A stretch of 64,000 nt of DNA from an uncultured Pelagibacteraceae bacterium (GCA_902539745.1 CACBKA010000006.1:1-64000), one strand, 5' to 3'; shown: positions 36,816 to 45,882, numbered from the stretch's first letter. Made by a program: numbers and translations. The notes: generated by a model from the sequence alone, not told the origin.

Positions 36816-37417
36816 CTATTTTTGATTTCGGAAAGATACCAATTTGGACTCGAGCTTGAAGTCGGTCGAGTAAATTTCCACTTATCTATTACAGTTTTGA
36901 TTTTATCTGGATCACCTTCGACAACATTATTATTTTGGTCTCTTTTTACTGAAATTATTTCGCTAACGAATTTGACTGTAAAAAACAGAGCTGTTGCGGT
37001 TTTTTCAAAATTTTCAACTACAGAAGATTTTACACCTATAAATGTTAACTCAGATTTTATTTTATTTTTGTCTCTTTCCTCAATTGCGGACTCGAAGTTT
37101 TCTCTCATTTCCCTAGTTAATAGATCTTTTAAAGTTTTTTTATCACCTTTAGCAAACGAGTTGATAATTGTTTCATAAGCAATTTCGGCGCCCTTTAAAA
37201 ATTCTTTTCTTTGTTCTTTATCAAAATCTGTTTGTGATTTTTTTGTTTTCGATTTTATTTTTTCTTTAAATTTATCAAATTCTTTTTCTGAAAATCCTCC
37301 ATAGACTTTGTCTTGATGACCAGTTCTTCTCCCAAGAATGTTTCTTAATCTTAGAATAATAAACCCAGCTATCATTGCTAGAAGTATTATGTCTAAATAT
37401 CCAAAGTTGTTACTCAT
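36812..37417 (-). CDS. Tim44-domain membrane protein
   Basis: About 201 aa from ATG 37417 (MSNNFGYLDIILLAMIAGFI). One N-terminal membrane helix is followed by a short basic linker (RLRNILGRRTG), a region FDKFKEKIKSKTKKSQTD, and a C-terminal Tim44-like domain (EIAYETIINSFAKGDKKTLK, MRENFESAIEERDKNKIKSE, WYLSEI). Bacterial homologues of mitochondrial Tim44 are inner-membrane proteins in Alphaproteobacteria, of uncertain role in protein export. The frame extends 18 codons further upstream but adds a second hydrophobic start that overlaps the fxsA start, so it is not preferred. Confidence 0.9.
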   Translation of the reverse strand: MSNNFGYLDIILLAMIAGFIILRLRNILGRRTGHQDKVYGGFSEKEFDKFKEKIKSKTKKSQTDFDKEQRKEFLKGAEIAYETIINSFAKGDKKTLKDLLTREMRENFESAIEERDKNKIKSELTFIGVKSSVVENFEKTATALFFTVKFVSEIISVKRDQNNNVVEGDPDKIKTVIDKWKFTRPTSSSSPNWYLSEIKNS

Positions 37418-37461
37418 TATTTGATAAATATACATTATTAATATAATTTGGAAACGGACAA

Positions 37462-37884
37462 ATGAACACAATTTTCTTATTTATAGTCGCCATTCCAGCC
37501 ATTGAAATATTCTTAATGATCAAAATTGGCCAAAATATAGGTGCATTTAATACCATTTTGTTAATTTTCATTACCGCAGTGATTGGTATTTATTTTGCCA
37601 AAATACAAGGTCTAAGTACATTGAGATCAGGTGTGTTGAGCATGTACAAAAATCAATTGCCTCTTTTTGAAATGATCTCTGGGGCTTCTATAGCTTTTGC
37701 TGCATGTTTGTTAATTTTTCCTGGTTTTGTCACTGACACAATAGGGTTTTTTCTTTTAATACCTTGGACTAGAAAGTATTTCATAAGATCTTTTTTGAAA
37801 AAGAAGAATGCTAATAATGAAACAAAAGATTATATTGAAGGTGAAATAATAGATAAAAAAGACAAAGGGGAAGATGATGTATAA
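37462..37884 (+). CDS. fxsA: FxsA family membrane protein
   Basis: 140 aa inner-membrane protein. FLFIVAIPAIEIFLMIKIGQ, LLIFITAVIGIYFAKIQGLS and an AFAACLLIFPGFVTDTIGFF segment, together with a following LLIPWTRKYFIRSFLKKK, are the FxsA pattern of three to four membrane helices. In E. coli, overproduction relieves F-exclusion of phage T7; the normal role is unknown. Overlaps secB by 11 bases and is divergent from the Tim44 gene, an arrangement common in the class. Confidence 0.93.
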   Translation: MNTIFLFIVAIPAIEIFLMIKIGQNIGAFNTILLIFITAVIGIYFAKIQGLSTLRSGVLSMYKNQLPLFEMISGASIAFAACLLIFPGFVTDTIGFFLLIPWTRKYFIRSFLKKKNANNETKDYIEGEIIDKKDKGEDDV

Positions 37885-38287
37885 GATAGTATCTAAATAC
37901 ATAAAAGATTTGTCATTTGAGATTTCTGGAGCCAAAAACTACTTTCTTTTACAAAAAGATATTAAAGATTTTTTAGTAAACTTTGATATTAAAAGTAAGA
38001 AAATTAATCAAAATGTTATAGAAATTGATACAACATTATATCTTGTTTCAAAAAAAGATTCTAAAATGAGTCCTATTTCAATTTGTTTTTCAACTTTGGT
38101 AAATTTTGAAAAAAGACTTGAAAAATCTCAAATGGAAGAAATAATTTTAGTTGAGGTTCCCAAAACAGTTTATCCTGAAATAAGAAGTACTTTAATCTTT
38201 TTGTTTGAGAAATCAGGATTTAAAGAGGTAAATTTACAAAAAGAAATAGATTTTAAAAAACTTTATTTGAGTAAAAAATCTCAATAA
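37874..38287 (+). CDS. secB: SecB-like protein-export chaperone
   Basis: 137 aa, somewhat short and divergent for SecB (usually about 150). Helpful segments are SKYIKDLSFEISGAKNYFLL at the N terminus, corresponding to the QYIKDLSFENP stretch of SecB; NVIEIDTTLYLVSKKDSKMS, and VYPEIRSTLIFLFEKSGFKE, matching the conserved P-x-x-R end. Place in the conserved Tim44-fxsA-secB-dnaQ order supports the identification. It would keep preproteins unfolded for SecA. Convergent 7-base overlap with dnaQ. Confidence 0.82.
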   Translation: MMYKIVSKYIKDLSFEISGAKNYFLLQKDIKDFLVNFDIKSKKINQNVIEIDTTLYLVSKKDSKMSPISICFSTLVNFEKRLEKSQMEEIILVEVPKTVYPEIRSTLIFLFEKSGFKEVNLQKEIDFKKLYLSKKSQ

Positions 38288-38952
38288 AAATTTTTTTTCA
38301 GGTCATTTTTAAGGAATTCGGTATGCCTTTTTGACTCTTCAGGCTTAATTTTAACAATAATTTTTTCACGGTTATTACTGCTTTTTTCAATTTCAAACTT
38401 TGTTAACAGATCTTCTTTTTGTTGAAACGACAACGAAGGTTCCTTCTGGTCTACTAAGTTTATATATACCTCTCTTAAAAGTTCACAATCAAGAAGAGCA
38501 TTATGTTTTGTTCTTCTAGATAGATCTATATTAAATCTTTTGCATAAATTATCTAAAGAATTTGATGATCCAGGAAATCTCGATCGCGCCAAACTAAGCG
38601 AATCTTCAACATTTTTTAAATCTAAAATTTTTTTATTCAGTCTTCTAAGCTCGGTATTTAAGAAAACGACATCAAAAGGAGCGTTATGAATTATTAATTT
38701 TTTACCTTTTATAAATTCTAAAAAATCTTCGACTACATCGTCAAATTTTTCTTTAGTTTTTAAAAAATCATCTGAAAATCCGTGCACTTTAAAAGCTTCG
38801 GAAGAAACTTTTTTTTGAGGGTTTATTATTTTATGAAATACTTTATTTGTTGGAATTAAGTCTTTAGTCTCGATACAAGCAATCTCAACGATTCTGTCAC
38901 CATCTTTAGCTGACAATCCCGTTGTTTCTGTATCTAAAAAAATTTCGTTCAT
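38281..38952 (-). CDS. dnaQ: DNA polymerase III subunit epsilon (3'-5' proofreading exonuclease)
   Basis: DEDDh exonuclease of the replicase. 223 aa. Exo I is FLDTETTGLSAKDGDRIVEI, Exo II is LIIHNAPFDVVFLNTELRRL, Exo III has the catalytic His and Asp in RRTKHNALLDCELLREVYI. The C-terminal tail (KPEESKRHTEFLKNDLK) probably contacts the polymerase alpha subunit. It is the last gene of the ppsR-maf-ORF-aroE-coaE-dnaQ group, overlapping coaE by 4 bases. Confidence 0.96.
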   Translation of the reverse strand: MNEIFLDTETTGLSAKDGDRIVEIACIETKDLIPTNKVFHKIINPQKKVSSEAFKVHGFSDDFLKTKEKFDDVVEDFLEFIKGKKLIIHNAPFDVVFLNTELRRLNKKILDLKNVEDSLSLARSRFPGSSNSLDNLCKRFNIDLSRRTKHNALLDCELLREVYINLVDQKEPSLSFQQKEDLLTKFEIEKSSNNREKIIVKIKPEESKRHTEFLKNDLKKNFY

Positions 38953-39512
38953 AATTTCATCATTATATTTTTAATATTTCTTTTTAAAAGTTTTAAAGAA
39001 CCATTGTTGTTGATAACATGATCACAATATTTAATTTTTTTTGCTGGTGAAAGTTGCCTTTTATTTAAAAGATTAAAAAACCTCTTATTATTTCCCCTTT
39101 TAAGATATCTTTTTAATCTTAAATCTTTCCTTGAATTTACAAATATAATCTTATCGTAACTTTGCATCTGCTTACTTTCAATAAGAAGTGGTATTTCAAA
39201 AATTAAAAATTTTTTTCCTCTATTTTTTTTTATAAACTTAATTATTTGTTTTCTAACTAAAGGGTGAATTATTTTTTCTAAATGGTTAAGATATTTTTTG
39301 TCGGAAGATATAATCTTTTTTATTTTATTTTTTATATTTTTTTTATTTTTAAGTTTAAATTTTTTGAAAACTTTCGTTTGAAAAACATTTGTTTGATAGA
39401 TTTTCTTAACAGCTGTATCAGCGTTATAAAGAGGATACCTTCCAGAAGAAATTATTTTTGCTACGGTAGACTTGCCAGATGCTAATGAACCTGTAATGCC
39501 TATTTTAATCAT
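38949..39512 (-). CDS. coaE: Dephospho-CoA kinase
   Basis: Final step of coenzyme A synthesis. 187 aa P-loop kinase: IKIGITGSLASGKSTVAKII is the nucleotide loop, YPLYNADTAVKKIYQ carries the DAD-like catalytic region, LEKIIHPLVRKQIIKF and FLIFEIPLLIES are family signatures. Overlaps both neighbours (aroE, dnaQ) by 4 bases. The protein is very lysine-rich, in line with the AT-rich genome. Confidence 0.94.
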   Translation of the reverse strand: MIKIGITGSLASGKSTVAKIISSGRYPLYNADTAVKKIYQTNVFQTKVFKKFKLKNKKNIKNKIKKIISSDKKYLNHLEKIIHPLVRKQIIKFIKKNRGKKFLIFEIPLLIESKQMQSYDKIIFVNSRKDLRLKRYLKRGNNKRFFNLLNKRQLSPAKKIKYCDHVINNNGSLKLLKRNIKNIMMKL

Positions 39513-40297
39513 TTAATTAAGTCACGAACCTCATCATTAATTTGTGGCTTAATACCGTGCCAAGTCTGGAATGCCTTCATAGCTTGGTAAATAAACATAT
39601 TTTTCCCATTCTCTGTTTTTTTACCAGAATTTTTTGCATTCTCTAAAAATTGAGTTTTTGGTGGATTATAAATTACATCATAAAATAATTGGCCATCTAA
39701 TTTAGTATAATCTAATTTGATTTCATCATTTTGTTTAATCCCGATACTTGTAGCATTAATTATTAAATCAGATTTTATTGTTTCTCCCCAATCAATCACC
39801 TTGAGGAAGGGGAAGTTTTTTTTGAGATTAATTGCTTTCTCTTTTGTTCGGTTTGATAAAGTTATTTGATCTACTCCCATATTTTTTAACGCCAAAAGGA
39901 CAGAGGGAACCACACCACCAGCACCTAAAATTAGTACGCTTTTATTTGCTGGATCAAAATTAGTTAATTTGACTGCCTCGGAGAAACCATAAACATCAGT
40001 GTTGTCACCAACTAACTTGTTCTGTCTCTTGAAAATTGTATTTACTGATTGGGTTTCTTGGGCAGTGTCCGATAATTGATCTAAAAATGGAATTACCGTG
40101 TTCTTAAAAGGTACTGTAACATTTATTCCATGAATCTTGCTCACTCTCATATCACTAAGAATTTTTTCTATATCTTTTTTTTCTAACAATTGTTTTTCAT
40201 AGAAAGCATTTAGATTGTACTTTTTAATCCAAAAATTATGTAATAATGGTGATAATGAATGTTCTACGGGATTTCCAATTACTAAATATTTTCTCAT
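39509..40297 (-). CDS. aroE: Shikimate dehydrogenase
   Basis: NADPH-dependent reductase of the aromatic amino-acid pathway. 262 aa. The shikimate site is VIGNPVEHSLSPLLHNFWIK, then GINVTVPFKNTVIPFLDQLS with the catalytic Lys; NTDVYGF; the NADP loop SVLILGAGGVVPSVLLALKN; and KNMFIYQAMKAFQTWHG at the C terminus. Its start overlaps the stop of a 50-aa membrane ORF (ATGA), its stop overlaps coaE. Confidence 0.96.
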   Translation of the reverse strand: MRKYLVIGNPVEHSLSPLLHNFWIKKYNLNAFYEKQLLEKKDIEKILSDMRVSKIHGINVTVPFKNTVIPFLDQLSDTAQETQSVNTIFKRQNKLVGDNTDVYGFSEAVKLTNFDPANKSVLILGAGGVVPSVLLALKNMGVDQITLSNRTKEKAINLKKNFPFLKVIDWGETIKSDLIINATSIGIKQNDEIKLDYTKLDGQLFYDVIYNPPKTQFLENAKNSGKKTENGKNMFIYQAMKAFQTWHGIKPQINDEVRDLIK

Positions 40298-40446
40298 TTT
40301 TTTTCTTTTCTACTTAATCTGTCAATAAAAAATAGAACCAAAGCTGTCACTAAAGCAAATACCTCTAACGCATGTCCAGAATTGCCAAGGATTTTATGAA
40401 CTAAATAAAAAATAATACAAACAACAAACCAAATTAAAATAAGCAT
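40294..40446 (-). CDS. 50-aa small membrane protein between maf and aroE, unknown
   Basis: ATG at 40446-40444 overlaps the maf stop (TAATG) and TGA at 40296-40294 overlaps the aroE start (ATGA). The product begins MLILIWFVVCIIFYLVHKIL (first membrane helix), then GNSGHALEVF, a second hydrophobic helix ALVTALVLFFI, and a basic end DRLSRKEKK, suggesting a hairpin with both ends cytoplasmic. Perfect coupling geometry at both ends makes translation likely. I do not recognise a family. Too short for usual gene-length cut-offs. Confidence 0.65.
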   Translation of the reverse strand: MLILIWFVVCIIFYLVHKILGNSGHALEVFALVTALVLFFIDRLSRKEKK

Positions 40447-41024
40447 TATATATTATTTAAATACTCCTTTATTTTTTTCACAGGAAGACCCATAATTGTA
40501 TCTTCGTCTCCTTCAATTTTTGAAAACAAATCTCTTCCACCTTCTTCAATTTGATATACACCATAAGCATATAGCTTTTTATCATCTACTTTTTTTAAAT
40601 ACGATTTAATTTCGTCCAAATTAAGTTCCTTCATAGTCAAGGAAGAAGCGTCCGTATAATTCCAGATCATTGATCCATTTTTAGATATACAAACAGAACT
40701 TATCAACTGATGCTTCTTCCCATTTAACTTTTTAAGTATTTCAAAAGCTTCTTGTCTCGATTTAGGTTTTGATATTAGTTCCCCTTCTAGATCAATAACA
40801 CTGTCTGCGCCTAATACTATTTTGTCTGGATTTTTGTTGCTTACTTTGTTGGCTTTTAATTCCGCTAAATTTTTTGAAATGAGTGTAGGTGTTGCACTTT
40901 CATTTATCATTGATATTTTTACTTCATCCTCATCAACATTTGATGGTTCAACATCGCAATCTATTTTGTTTTTTCTTAAAATTTCTTTTCTTACACCACT
41001 TTTGGAAGCTAATACTATTTTCAT
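40446..41024 (-). CDS. maf: Maf-family nucleoside triphosphate pyrophosphatase
   Basis: House-cleaning pyrophosphatase for modified or non-canonical pyrimidine nucleotides; some act in division control. 192 aa. N terminus IVLASKSGVRKEILRKNKID is the Maf signature; KIVLGADSVIDLEGELISKP has the catalytic Asp; RQEAFEILKKLNGKKHQLIS and FSKIEGDEDTIMGLPV also match. The exact subfamily is not certain. Lies between ppsR (4-base overlap) and the 50-aa ORF. Confidence 0.94.
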   Translation of the reverse strand: MKIVLASKSGVRKEILRKNKIDCDVEPSNVDEDEVKISMINESATPTLISKNLAELKANKVSNKNPDKIVLGADSVIDLEGELISKPKSRQEAFEILKKLNGKKHQLISSVCISKNGSMIWNYTDASSLTMKELNLDEIKSYLKKVDDKKLYAYGVYQIEEGGRDLFSKIEGDEDTIMGLPVKKIKEYLNNI

Positions 41025-41842
41025 TTATTTTTTTTTATCTCATAAATTTTAATTATAGAGGCGGCTGTTTCTTCAACAGATCTACGTGTAACATCTATCG
41101 TGGGCCAATTAAATTTTTTAAACATAGTTTTAGAGCTGTCTACTTCTTCTTTAATTTTTTCAACATTTGTATATAGCTTCAGGTCAATATTGTTGTTTGT
41201 ATTGGCCCTGGTTTTTCTTATTTCTGCTAACCTTCCAGGATCTGCGGTTAAGCCTATTACGCAGAGCCTATTGTTATTTGTCTTTAAAAAGTCTGGAATT
41301 TTTTGATCCAAGACTAGAGGAATATTAAGTGTTTTGAAGCCCCTATTAGCTAAATAAATAGATGTTGGGGTTTTGCTCGTTCTACTCACGCCTAATAAAA
41401 TTATATCTGCTTTTTCTACGTCTTCATTTTTTTTTCCATCATCATGTGCCATTGTAAATTGTATTGCTTCCATTCTTTTATAATAATCTTCATCCAACAC
41501 ATGTTGTGCGCTAGGTTTATGTGTTGCCTTTTGGTTTAAAAGTTTTGAGAAACTTAAAATTAAATTTCCTAGAACACCAAAACACGGAATATTATTTTTT
41601 AAACATTGTGCTGCCAAGTGCTTTGCGAGCCCAGTGTCAACTATAGTATATAATATAATAGAATTTGATTTTTCTTTGCACTCTTTTAATATATTGGCAA
41701 TTTGTTGCTCTGTCCTCGTAAAAACAAATTCCTTCTTTTCATAATTAAAATTTGTGAACTGGGATTGTAAAGCTAGAAATATTCTATCTAACGTTTCTCC
41801 AGTTGAATCGGATATTAAAAATATTTGATATTTGTTATTCAT
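41021..41842 (-). CDS. ppsR: Pyruvate,water/phosphate dikinase regulatory protein (DUF299)
   Basis: Bifunctional kinase/pyrophosphorylase that switches PEP synthase or pyruvate phosphate dikinase off and on by threonine phosphorylation. 273 aa. Start FLISDSTGETLDRIFLALQS, then YYKRMEAIQFTMAHDDGKK, the P-loop-type LLGVSRTSKTPTSIYLANRG and VIGLTADPGRLAEIRKTR. Which dikinase it serves cannot be told. First gene of its operon, reading away from the candidate origin. In several Alphaproteobacteria the ppsR-hemE gap is at or near oriC. Confidence 0.95.
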   Translation of the reverse strand: MNNKYQIFLISDSTGETLDRIFLALQSQFTNFNYEKKEFVFTRTEQQIANILKECKEKSNSIILYTIVDTGLAKHLAAQCLKNNIPCFGVLGNLILSFSKLLNQKATHKPSAQHVLDEDYYKRMEAIQFTMAHDDGKKNEDVEKADIILLGVSRTSKTPTSIYLANRGFKTLNIPLVLDQKIPDFLKTNNNRLCVIGLTADPGRLAEIRKTRANTNNNIDLKLYTNVEKIKEEVDSSKTMFKKFNWPTIDVTRRSVEETAASIIKIYEIKKNK

Positions 41843-42118
41843 ATCGTGTTGTGGATAATGTTAATACAATTAGTTAATATTAACAGTATATCTAAAAATA
41901 AAAAATTTAATAACAGAAGTTAACAAAATTTACACAACTTGAATTATGTTAATAATTTATAAACTTATAATTCACAATGTTAATAATATAAACAAATCAT
42001 TGGTAAAGCTTATTTATTTATCAATTACTTATGTCAATTAAACAGGAAATATCCCTATTTTACTAACTAACATGACCTATTACATTAAATATAATTTATA
42101 ACTATATTATTAATTATA
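41843..42118. other. Candidate chromosomal replication origin (ppsR-hemE intergenic)
   Basis: The longest non-coding gap in the window, extremely AT-rich, between divergent ppsR and hemE. It has a perfect DnaA box on the minus strand (TGTGGATAA, 41850-41858), a 7/9 match (TAATTCACA, 41968-41976), three copies of ATGTTAATA (41858, 41946, 41977) and the palindrome GTTAATATTAAC (41873-41884). hemE-adjacent placement of oriC is established for Caulobacter, and parAB/parS are 19 kb away. I see no clear CtrA sites with N7 spacing. The call is inferential. Confidence 0.6.
41850..41858 (-). promoter_or_regulatory. DnaA box (perfect TTATCCACA)
   Basis: TGTGGATAA on the + strand is the reverse complement of TTATCCACA, the strongest DnaA box. 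I noticed no other exact copy in the window, and this one lies in the non-coding gap that is the oriC candidate, 8 bases upstream of the ppsR start. Confidence 0.75.
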
Positions 42119-43126
42119 ATGGACAGACTTATTGATTGTATTACTAAAAACAATTCTGGAAATACTCCAGTATGGTTTATGAGACAAGCAGGAAGATATT
42201 TACCTGAATTTATGAAAATAAGAAAACAAAATTCAGATTTTATTAAATTGTGTTTAGATAGCGAATTAGCCAAAGAAATTACAATACAACCTGTAAAGAG
42301 GTTTGATATAGACGCAGCAATAATATTTTCTGATATTTTAATGGTACCGTATGGTCTTGGTCAAAATGTAAAGTTCAAAAAGGGACATGGTCCATTGCTG
42401 GAAGAAATGAGTCCAAAGAAAATAATGGAGATTGATAACATAGAATTTACTAAAAAACTCAAACCTGTTTATGTTGCAATACAAAAAGTAAAAAAGGAGA
42501 TCAAAGGTAAAAGTTTGATCGGATTTGTTGGGGCACCTTGGACATTACTTTTATATATGTTCAACCTTGAGTCACCAAAAAGAAGTTTTGATTTTGATAA
42601 AATAACAAACAACAAAGATTTAAATGACGATTTAATTGAAAAATTGATTAACATAATTTGTTTACATATTAAAAATCAAGTTGAGGCTGGTGCAAATGTA
42701 ATACAAATTTTTGATTCTTGGGCCGGTCTTCTTCCCCAGGAACAGCTCGAAAAGTTCTGCTATAAACCAACAAAGAAAATTGTTAATTTTACAAAATCAC
42801 TTAATATTCCAGTGATATGTTTTCCTAGAGGAATTAAAAAAAAATATGCTGAATTCTCAAACAAAGTTAAACCCGATTGTTTAAGTATAGATTATGAAGT
42901 TGATCCTTTGTGGGTAAAAGAAGAGATCAATTCAGTTGCAATTCAGGGAGGATTAGATCCAAAAACTCTTTTGAAAAAAGATGAATTTATTGAGAAAGAA
43001 GTTAAAAAATATTTGGATATTTTCCGTGATCGACCATACGTATTCAATTTAGGTCATGGTGTTTTACCTGAAACAAACCCAGAAAAAATAAAATTTGTTA
43101 TTAACTTAGTGAGAGATTTTAAATGA
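42119..43126 (+). CDS. hemE: Uroporphyrinogen decarboxylase
   Basis: Converts uroporphyrinogen III to coproporphyrinogen III in haem synthesis. 335 aa. The N-terminal substrate site is VWFMRQAGRYLPEF; DAAIIFSDILMVPYGLG, LIGFVGAPWTLLLYM and GGLDPKTLL with a closing VFNLGHGVLPETNPEKIK are family signatures. First of hemE-hemH-hemJ-rho on the + strand, just right of the candidate oriC; overlaps hemH by 4 bases. Confidence 0.98.
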   Translation: MDRLIDCITKNNSGNTPVWFMRQAGRYLPEFMKIRKQNSDFIKLCLDSELAKEITIQPVKRFDIDAAIIFSDILMVPYGLGQNVKFKKGHGPLLEEMSPKKIMEIDNIEFTKKLKPVYVAIQKVKKEIKGKSLIGFVGAPWTLLLYMFNLESPKRSFDFDKITNNKDLNDDLIEKLINIICLHIKNQVEAGANVIQIFDSWAGLLPQEQLEKFCYKPTKKIVNFTKSLNIPVICFPRGIKKKYAEFSNKVKPDCLSIDYEVDPLWVKEEINSVAIQGGLDPKTLLKKDEFIEKEVKKYLDIFRDRPYVFNLGHGVLPETNPEKIKFVINLVRDFK

Positions 43127-44115
43127 AACCAGATCATCCGACTGTAAAATTTGGAAAAACAGGATTGCTATTGGTTAATCTTGGGACGCCAGACTCAACT
43201 AATTGGTTTGATATAAGAAAATATTTAAAAGAATTTTTGTCTGACCGAAGAGTTATAGAAGTTAATCCAATTTTGTGGCAAATAATACTGAATTTATTCA
43301 TTTTAAACTTAAGACCATCTAAAACTGCTAAAGCCTATAAAGAAATTTGGATGCAAAAAGAAAACATGTCACCGCTAAGATATTACACAATCATGCAAAC
43401 AAAAAAATTATCAGAAAAAATGGGAAAAGAAAATCTAATTGTAGACTTTGCTATGAGATACGGTAATCCCAGTATTAAAAGTAAACTGAAAAATCTACAA
43501 AAATCCGGATGTGAGAATATTGTAGTTTTACCTTTGTATCCCCAGTATGCTGCAGCCACAACAGCTACAGTCTGTGACGAAGTTTATAAAACCCTTATGG
43601 GAATGAGATGGCAGCCTAGTCTACAAATTATACCTCATTATGAGTCCGAACCTTTATATATTAATTCTCTAAAAAATAGTCTTGAAAAAAAAATATCAGA
43701 ATTAGGTTGGGAACCTGATCTTATTGTGGCATCGTACCATGGAATACCAAAAAAATATTTTAGTAAAGGAGACCCCTACCATTGCTACTGTCAAAAAACC
43801 TCAAGGCTGTTATCTGAAAAATTTAATAAAATTCCAATTAAAACTACATTTCAATCAAGATTTGGTCCCCAAGAATGGCTTCAACCATATACCGATAAAA
43901 CATTAGAAAATTTACCAAAAGAGGGTAAAAAAAATATATTAGTTATTTGTCCTGGGTTCTCATCAGATTGTGTCGAAACTCTAGAAGAAATTTCCATCCA
44001 AGGTAAAGAAAGCTTTATAAAAAATGGTGGAAAAAATTTTGATGTTGTACCCTGTTTAAACGATAATGATGATCATATAGTTTTGCTACAGCATTTGGCA
44101 GAAAAATTTATTTAA
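43123..44115 (+). CDS. hemH: Ferrochelatase
   Basis: Inserts Fe(II) into protoporphyrin IX, the last step of haem synthesis. 330 aa. N terminus GLLLVNLGTPDSTNWFDIRK; VLPLYPQYAAATTATVCDE; the catalytic His in IVASYHGIPKKYFSKGDPYH, followed by a CYCQKTSRLL segment; FQSRFGPQEWLQPYTDKTLE; and CPGFSSDCVETLEEI with the conserved Glu. One base separates it from hemJ. Confidence 0.98.
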   Translation: MKPDHPTVKFGKTGLLLVNLGTPDSTNWFDIRKYLKEFLSDRRVIEVNPILWQIILNLFILNLRPSKTAKAYKEIWMQKENMSPLRYYTIMQTKKLSEKMGKENLIVDFAMRYGNPSIKSKLKNLQKSGCENIVVLPLYPQYAAATTATVCDEVYKTLMGMRWQPSLQIIPHYESEPLYINSLKNSLEKKISELGWEPDLIVASYHGIPKKYFSKGDPYHCYCQKTSRLLSEKFNKIPIKTTFQSRFGPQEWLQPYTDKTLENLPKEGKKNILVICPGFSSDCVETLEEISIQGKESFIKNGGKNFDVVPCLNDNDDHIVLLQHLAEKFI

Positions 44116-44116
44116 A

Positions 44117-44548
44117 ATGAATTTTTATTTACTTTTTAAATCTTTGCATTTAATTGCTATTATATCTTGGATGGCAGGTTTATTATATTTACCAAGAATC
44201 TTTGTTTATCATTCAGAAAGCAAAAGTGACGAAGTGAAAAACACCTTTAAGATTATGGAAAGAAGATTATTTGTTTACATAATGAATCCATCTATGATTT
44301 TATCGTGGTTATTTGGTTTAATATTAATTCACTCGATAGGCCTGCAGTCTTTTGGGGAGTTTTGGTTAATAGCTAAAATGTTGCTCGTGTTATCACTTAC
44401 TTTTTATCACTTTTTTTTATTTAATTGTTTGAAGAATTTTAGTTTCGATAGAAATGAGCATTCGCCTAAATTTTTCAGAATAATTAATGAGGTTCCAACA
44501 ATCTTACTGATAATTATTATATTTTTAGTGGTTTTTAAGCCTATTTAG
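44117..44548 (+). CDS. hemJ: Protoporphyrinogen oxidase HemJ
   Basis: Membrane enzyme oxidising protoporphyrinogen IX. 143 aa with four predicted membrane helices. The first helix carries the conserved histidine in LFKSLHLIAIISWMAGLLYL, followed by PRIFVYH, and the second conserved region is KMLLVLSLTFYHFFLF. Placement between ferrochelatase and rho agrees. With hemE and hemH this covers three of the last four steps; the coproporphyrinogen oxidase is not in the window. Confidence 0.94.
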   Translation: MNFYLLFKSLHLIAIISWMAGLLYLPRIFVYHSESKSDEVKNTFKIMERRLFVYIMNPSMILSWLFGLILIHSIGLQSFGEFWLIAKMLLVLSLTFYHFFLFNCLKNFSFDRNEHSPKFFRIINEVPTILLIIIIFLVVFKPI

Positions 44549-44606
44549 ACTTGAAAAAATTATTTAATTAACTATATTAATATTACTTACCTTAAAAACA
44601 ATCACT

Positions 44607-45878
44607 ATGAACTTACAAGAACTAAAAAAGAAAACGCCATCAGAGCTTATTTCTCAAGCTGAGAAGCTCGGTATTGAAAATCCAAGTACTTTGAGAAAGC
44701 AAGAGATTTTGTTTTCTATTCTTAAAAAGCTTGCTGACAAAAATGAACAAATTACAGGAGGGGGTGTCCTAGAGGTATTACAGGATGGTTTTGGTTTTTT
44801 AAGAGCTATAGAATCAAATTATTTACCTGGTCCAGATGATATTTATGTAAGTCCAAGTCAAATAAGAAGATTTGGTCTTAGAACAGGAGACTCGGTCGAA
44901 GGAGAAATCAGAGCACCAAAGGATGCAGAAAGATATTTCGCTTTATTAAAAGTAAATCAGATAAATTTTGAAGACCCAGATAAGGGACGTAATAAAATTG
45001 CATTTGACAACCTCACGCCTCTTTATCCTAATCAACAATTAAAAATGGAAGTCGAAAAAAATGTATCAGAAAAAAAACCAGACCAAACCGCAAGACTTAT
45101 AGATCTTGTTAGTCCGATTGGTAAAGGACAAAGATCATTGATTATTTCACCTCCAAAAGCTGGAAAGACAATAATTTTACAAAATATAGCTCATTCTTTA
45201 GCAGCTAACCATCCCGAATGTTATTTAATGGTATTGCTAATTGATGAAAGACCCGAAGAGGTTACAGATATGCAGAGAACTGTAAAAGGTGAAGTTATTA
45301 GTTCTACATTTGATGAACCAGCTTCGAGACATGTTGCGGTAGCTGAAATGGTAATAGAAAAAGCAAAAAGATTAGTGGAGCACAAAAAGGACGTAGTTAT
45401 TCTTCTGGACTCGATTACTAGATTAGGGAGAGCTTACAACGCTGTAGTACCAAGTTCTGGTAAAGTTTTAACTGGAGGTGTTGATGCAAATGCACTGCAA
45501 AGACCAAAAAGATTTTTTGGAGCAGCTAGAAATGTAGAGCAAGGCGGTTCGTTAACAATAATATCAACAGCTTTGGTTGATACTGGTAGTAGAATGGATG
45601 AAGTTATATTTGAAGAGTTTAAAGGCACAGGTAATTCGGAGCTTATATTAGACAGAAAAGTTGCCGACAAAAGAATTTATCCAGCAGTAGACATCACGAG
45701 ATCAGGAACAAGAAGAGAAGAATTGTTATTTAAAAAAGAAGATCTTACAAAAATGAATGTGCTTAGAAGAATAATTAGCCCAATGGGAACAATGGACGGT
45801 ATAGAATTTCTAATATCTAAGCTTAAAAATACAAAAAATAACGCAGATTTTTTCATCTCAATGAATAAGCCAAATTAG
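44607..45878 (+). CDS. rho: Transcription termination factor Rho
   Basis: Hexameric RNA helicase ending many transcripts. 423 aa, normal length. N-terminal [20 protein letters not shown] and the cold-shock-like RNA-binding [20 protein letters not shown]; Walker A in [22 protein letters not shown]-loop region in [20 protein letters not shown]; arginine finger region in [20 protein letters not shown]. No domain insertion is seen. Followed by tRNA-Gly with its own promoter. Confidence 0.99.
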   Translation: MNLQELKKKTPSELISQAEKLGIENPSTLRKQEILFSILKKLADKNEQITGGGVLEVLQDGFGFLRAIESNYLPGPDDIYVSPSQIRRFGLRTGDSVEGEIRAPKDAERYFALLKVNQINFEDPDKGRNKIAFDNLTPLYPNQQLKMEVEKNVSEKKPDQTARLIDLVSPIGKGQRSLIISPPKAGKTIILQNIAHSLAANHPECYLMVLLIDERPEEVTDMQRTVKGEVISSTFDEPASRHVAVAEMVIEKAKRLVEHKKDVVILLDSITRLGRAYNAVVPSSGKVLTGGVDANALQRPKRFFGAARNVEQGGSLTIISTALVDTGSRMDEVIFEEFKGTGNSELILDRKVADKRIYPAVDITRSGTRREELLFKKEDLTKMNVLRRIISPMGTMDGIEFLISKLKNTKNNADFFISMNKPN

Positions 45879-45882
45879 TTCA

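Noticed and set aside
41861-41901. CtrA sites (TTAA-N7-TTAA) in the oriC candidate
   Set aside because: TTAA pairs are spaced N9, and TTAA is frequent by chance in this AT-rich gap.
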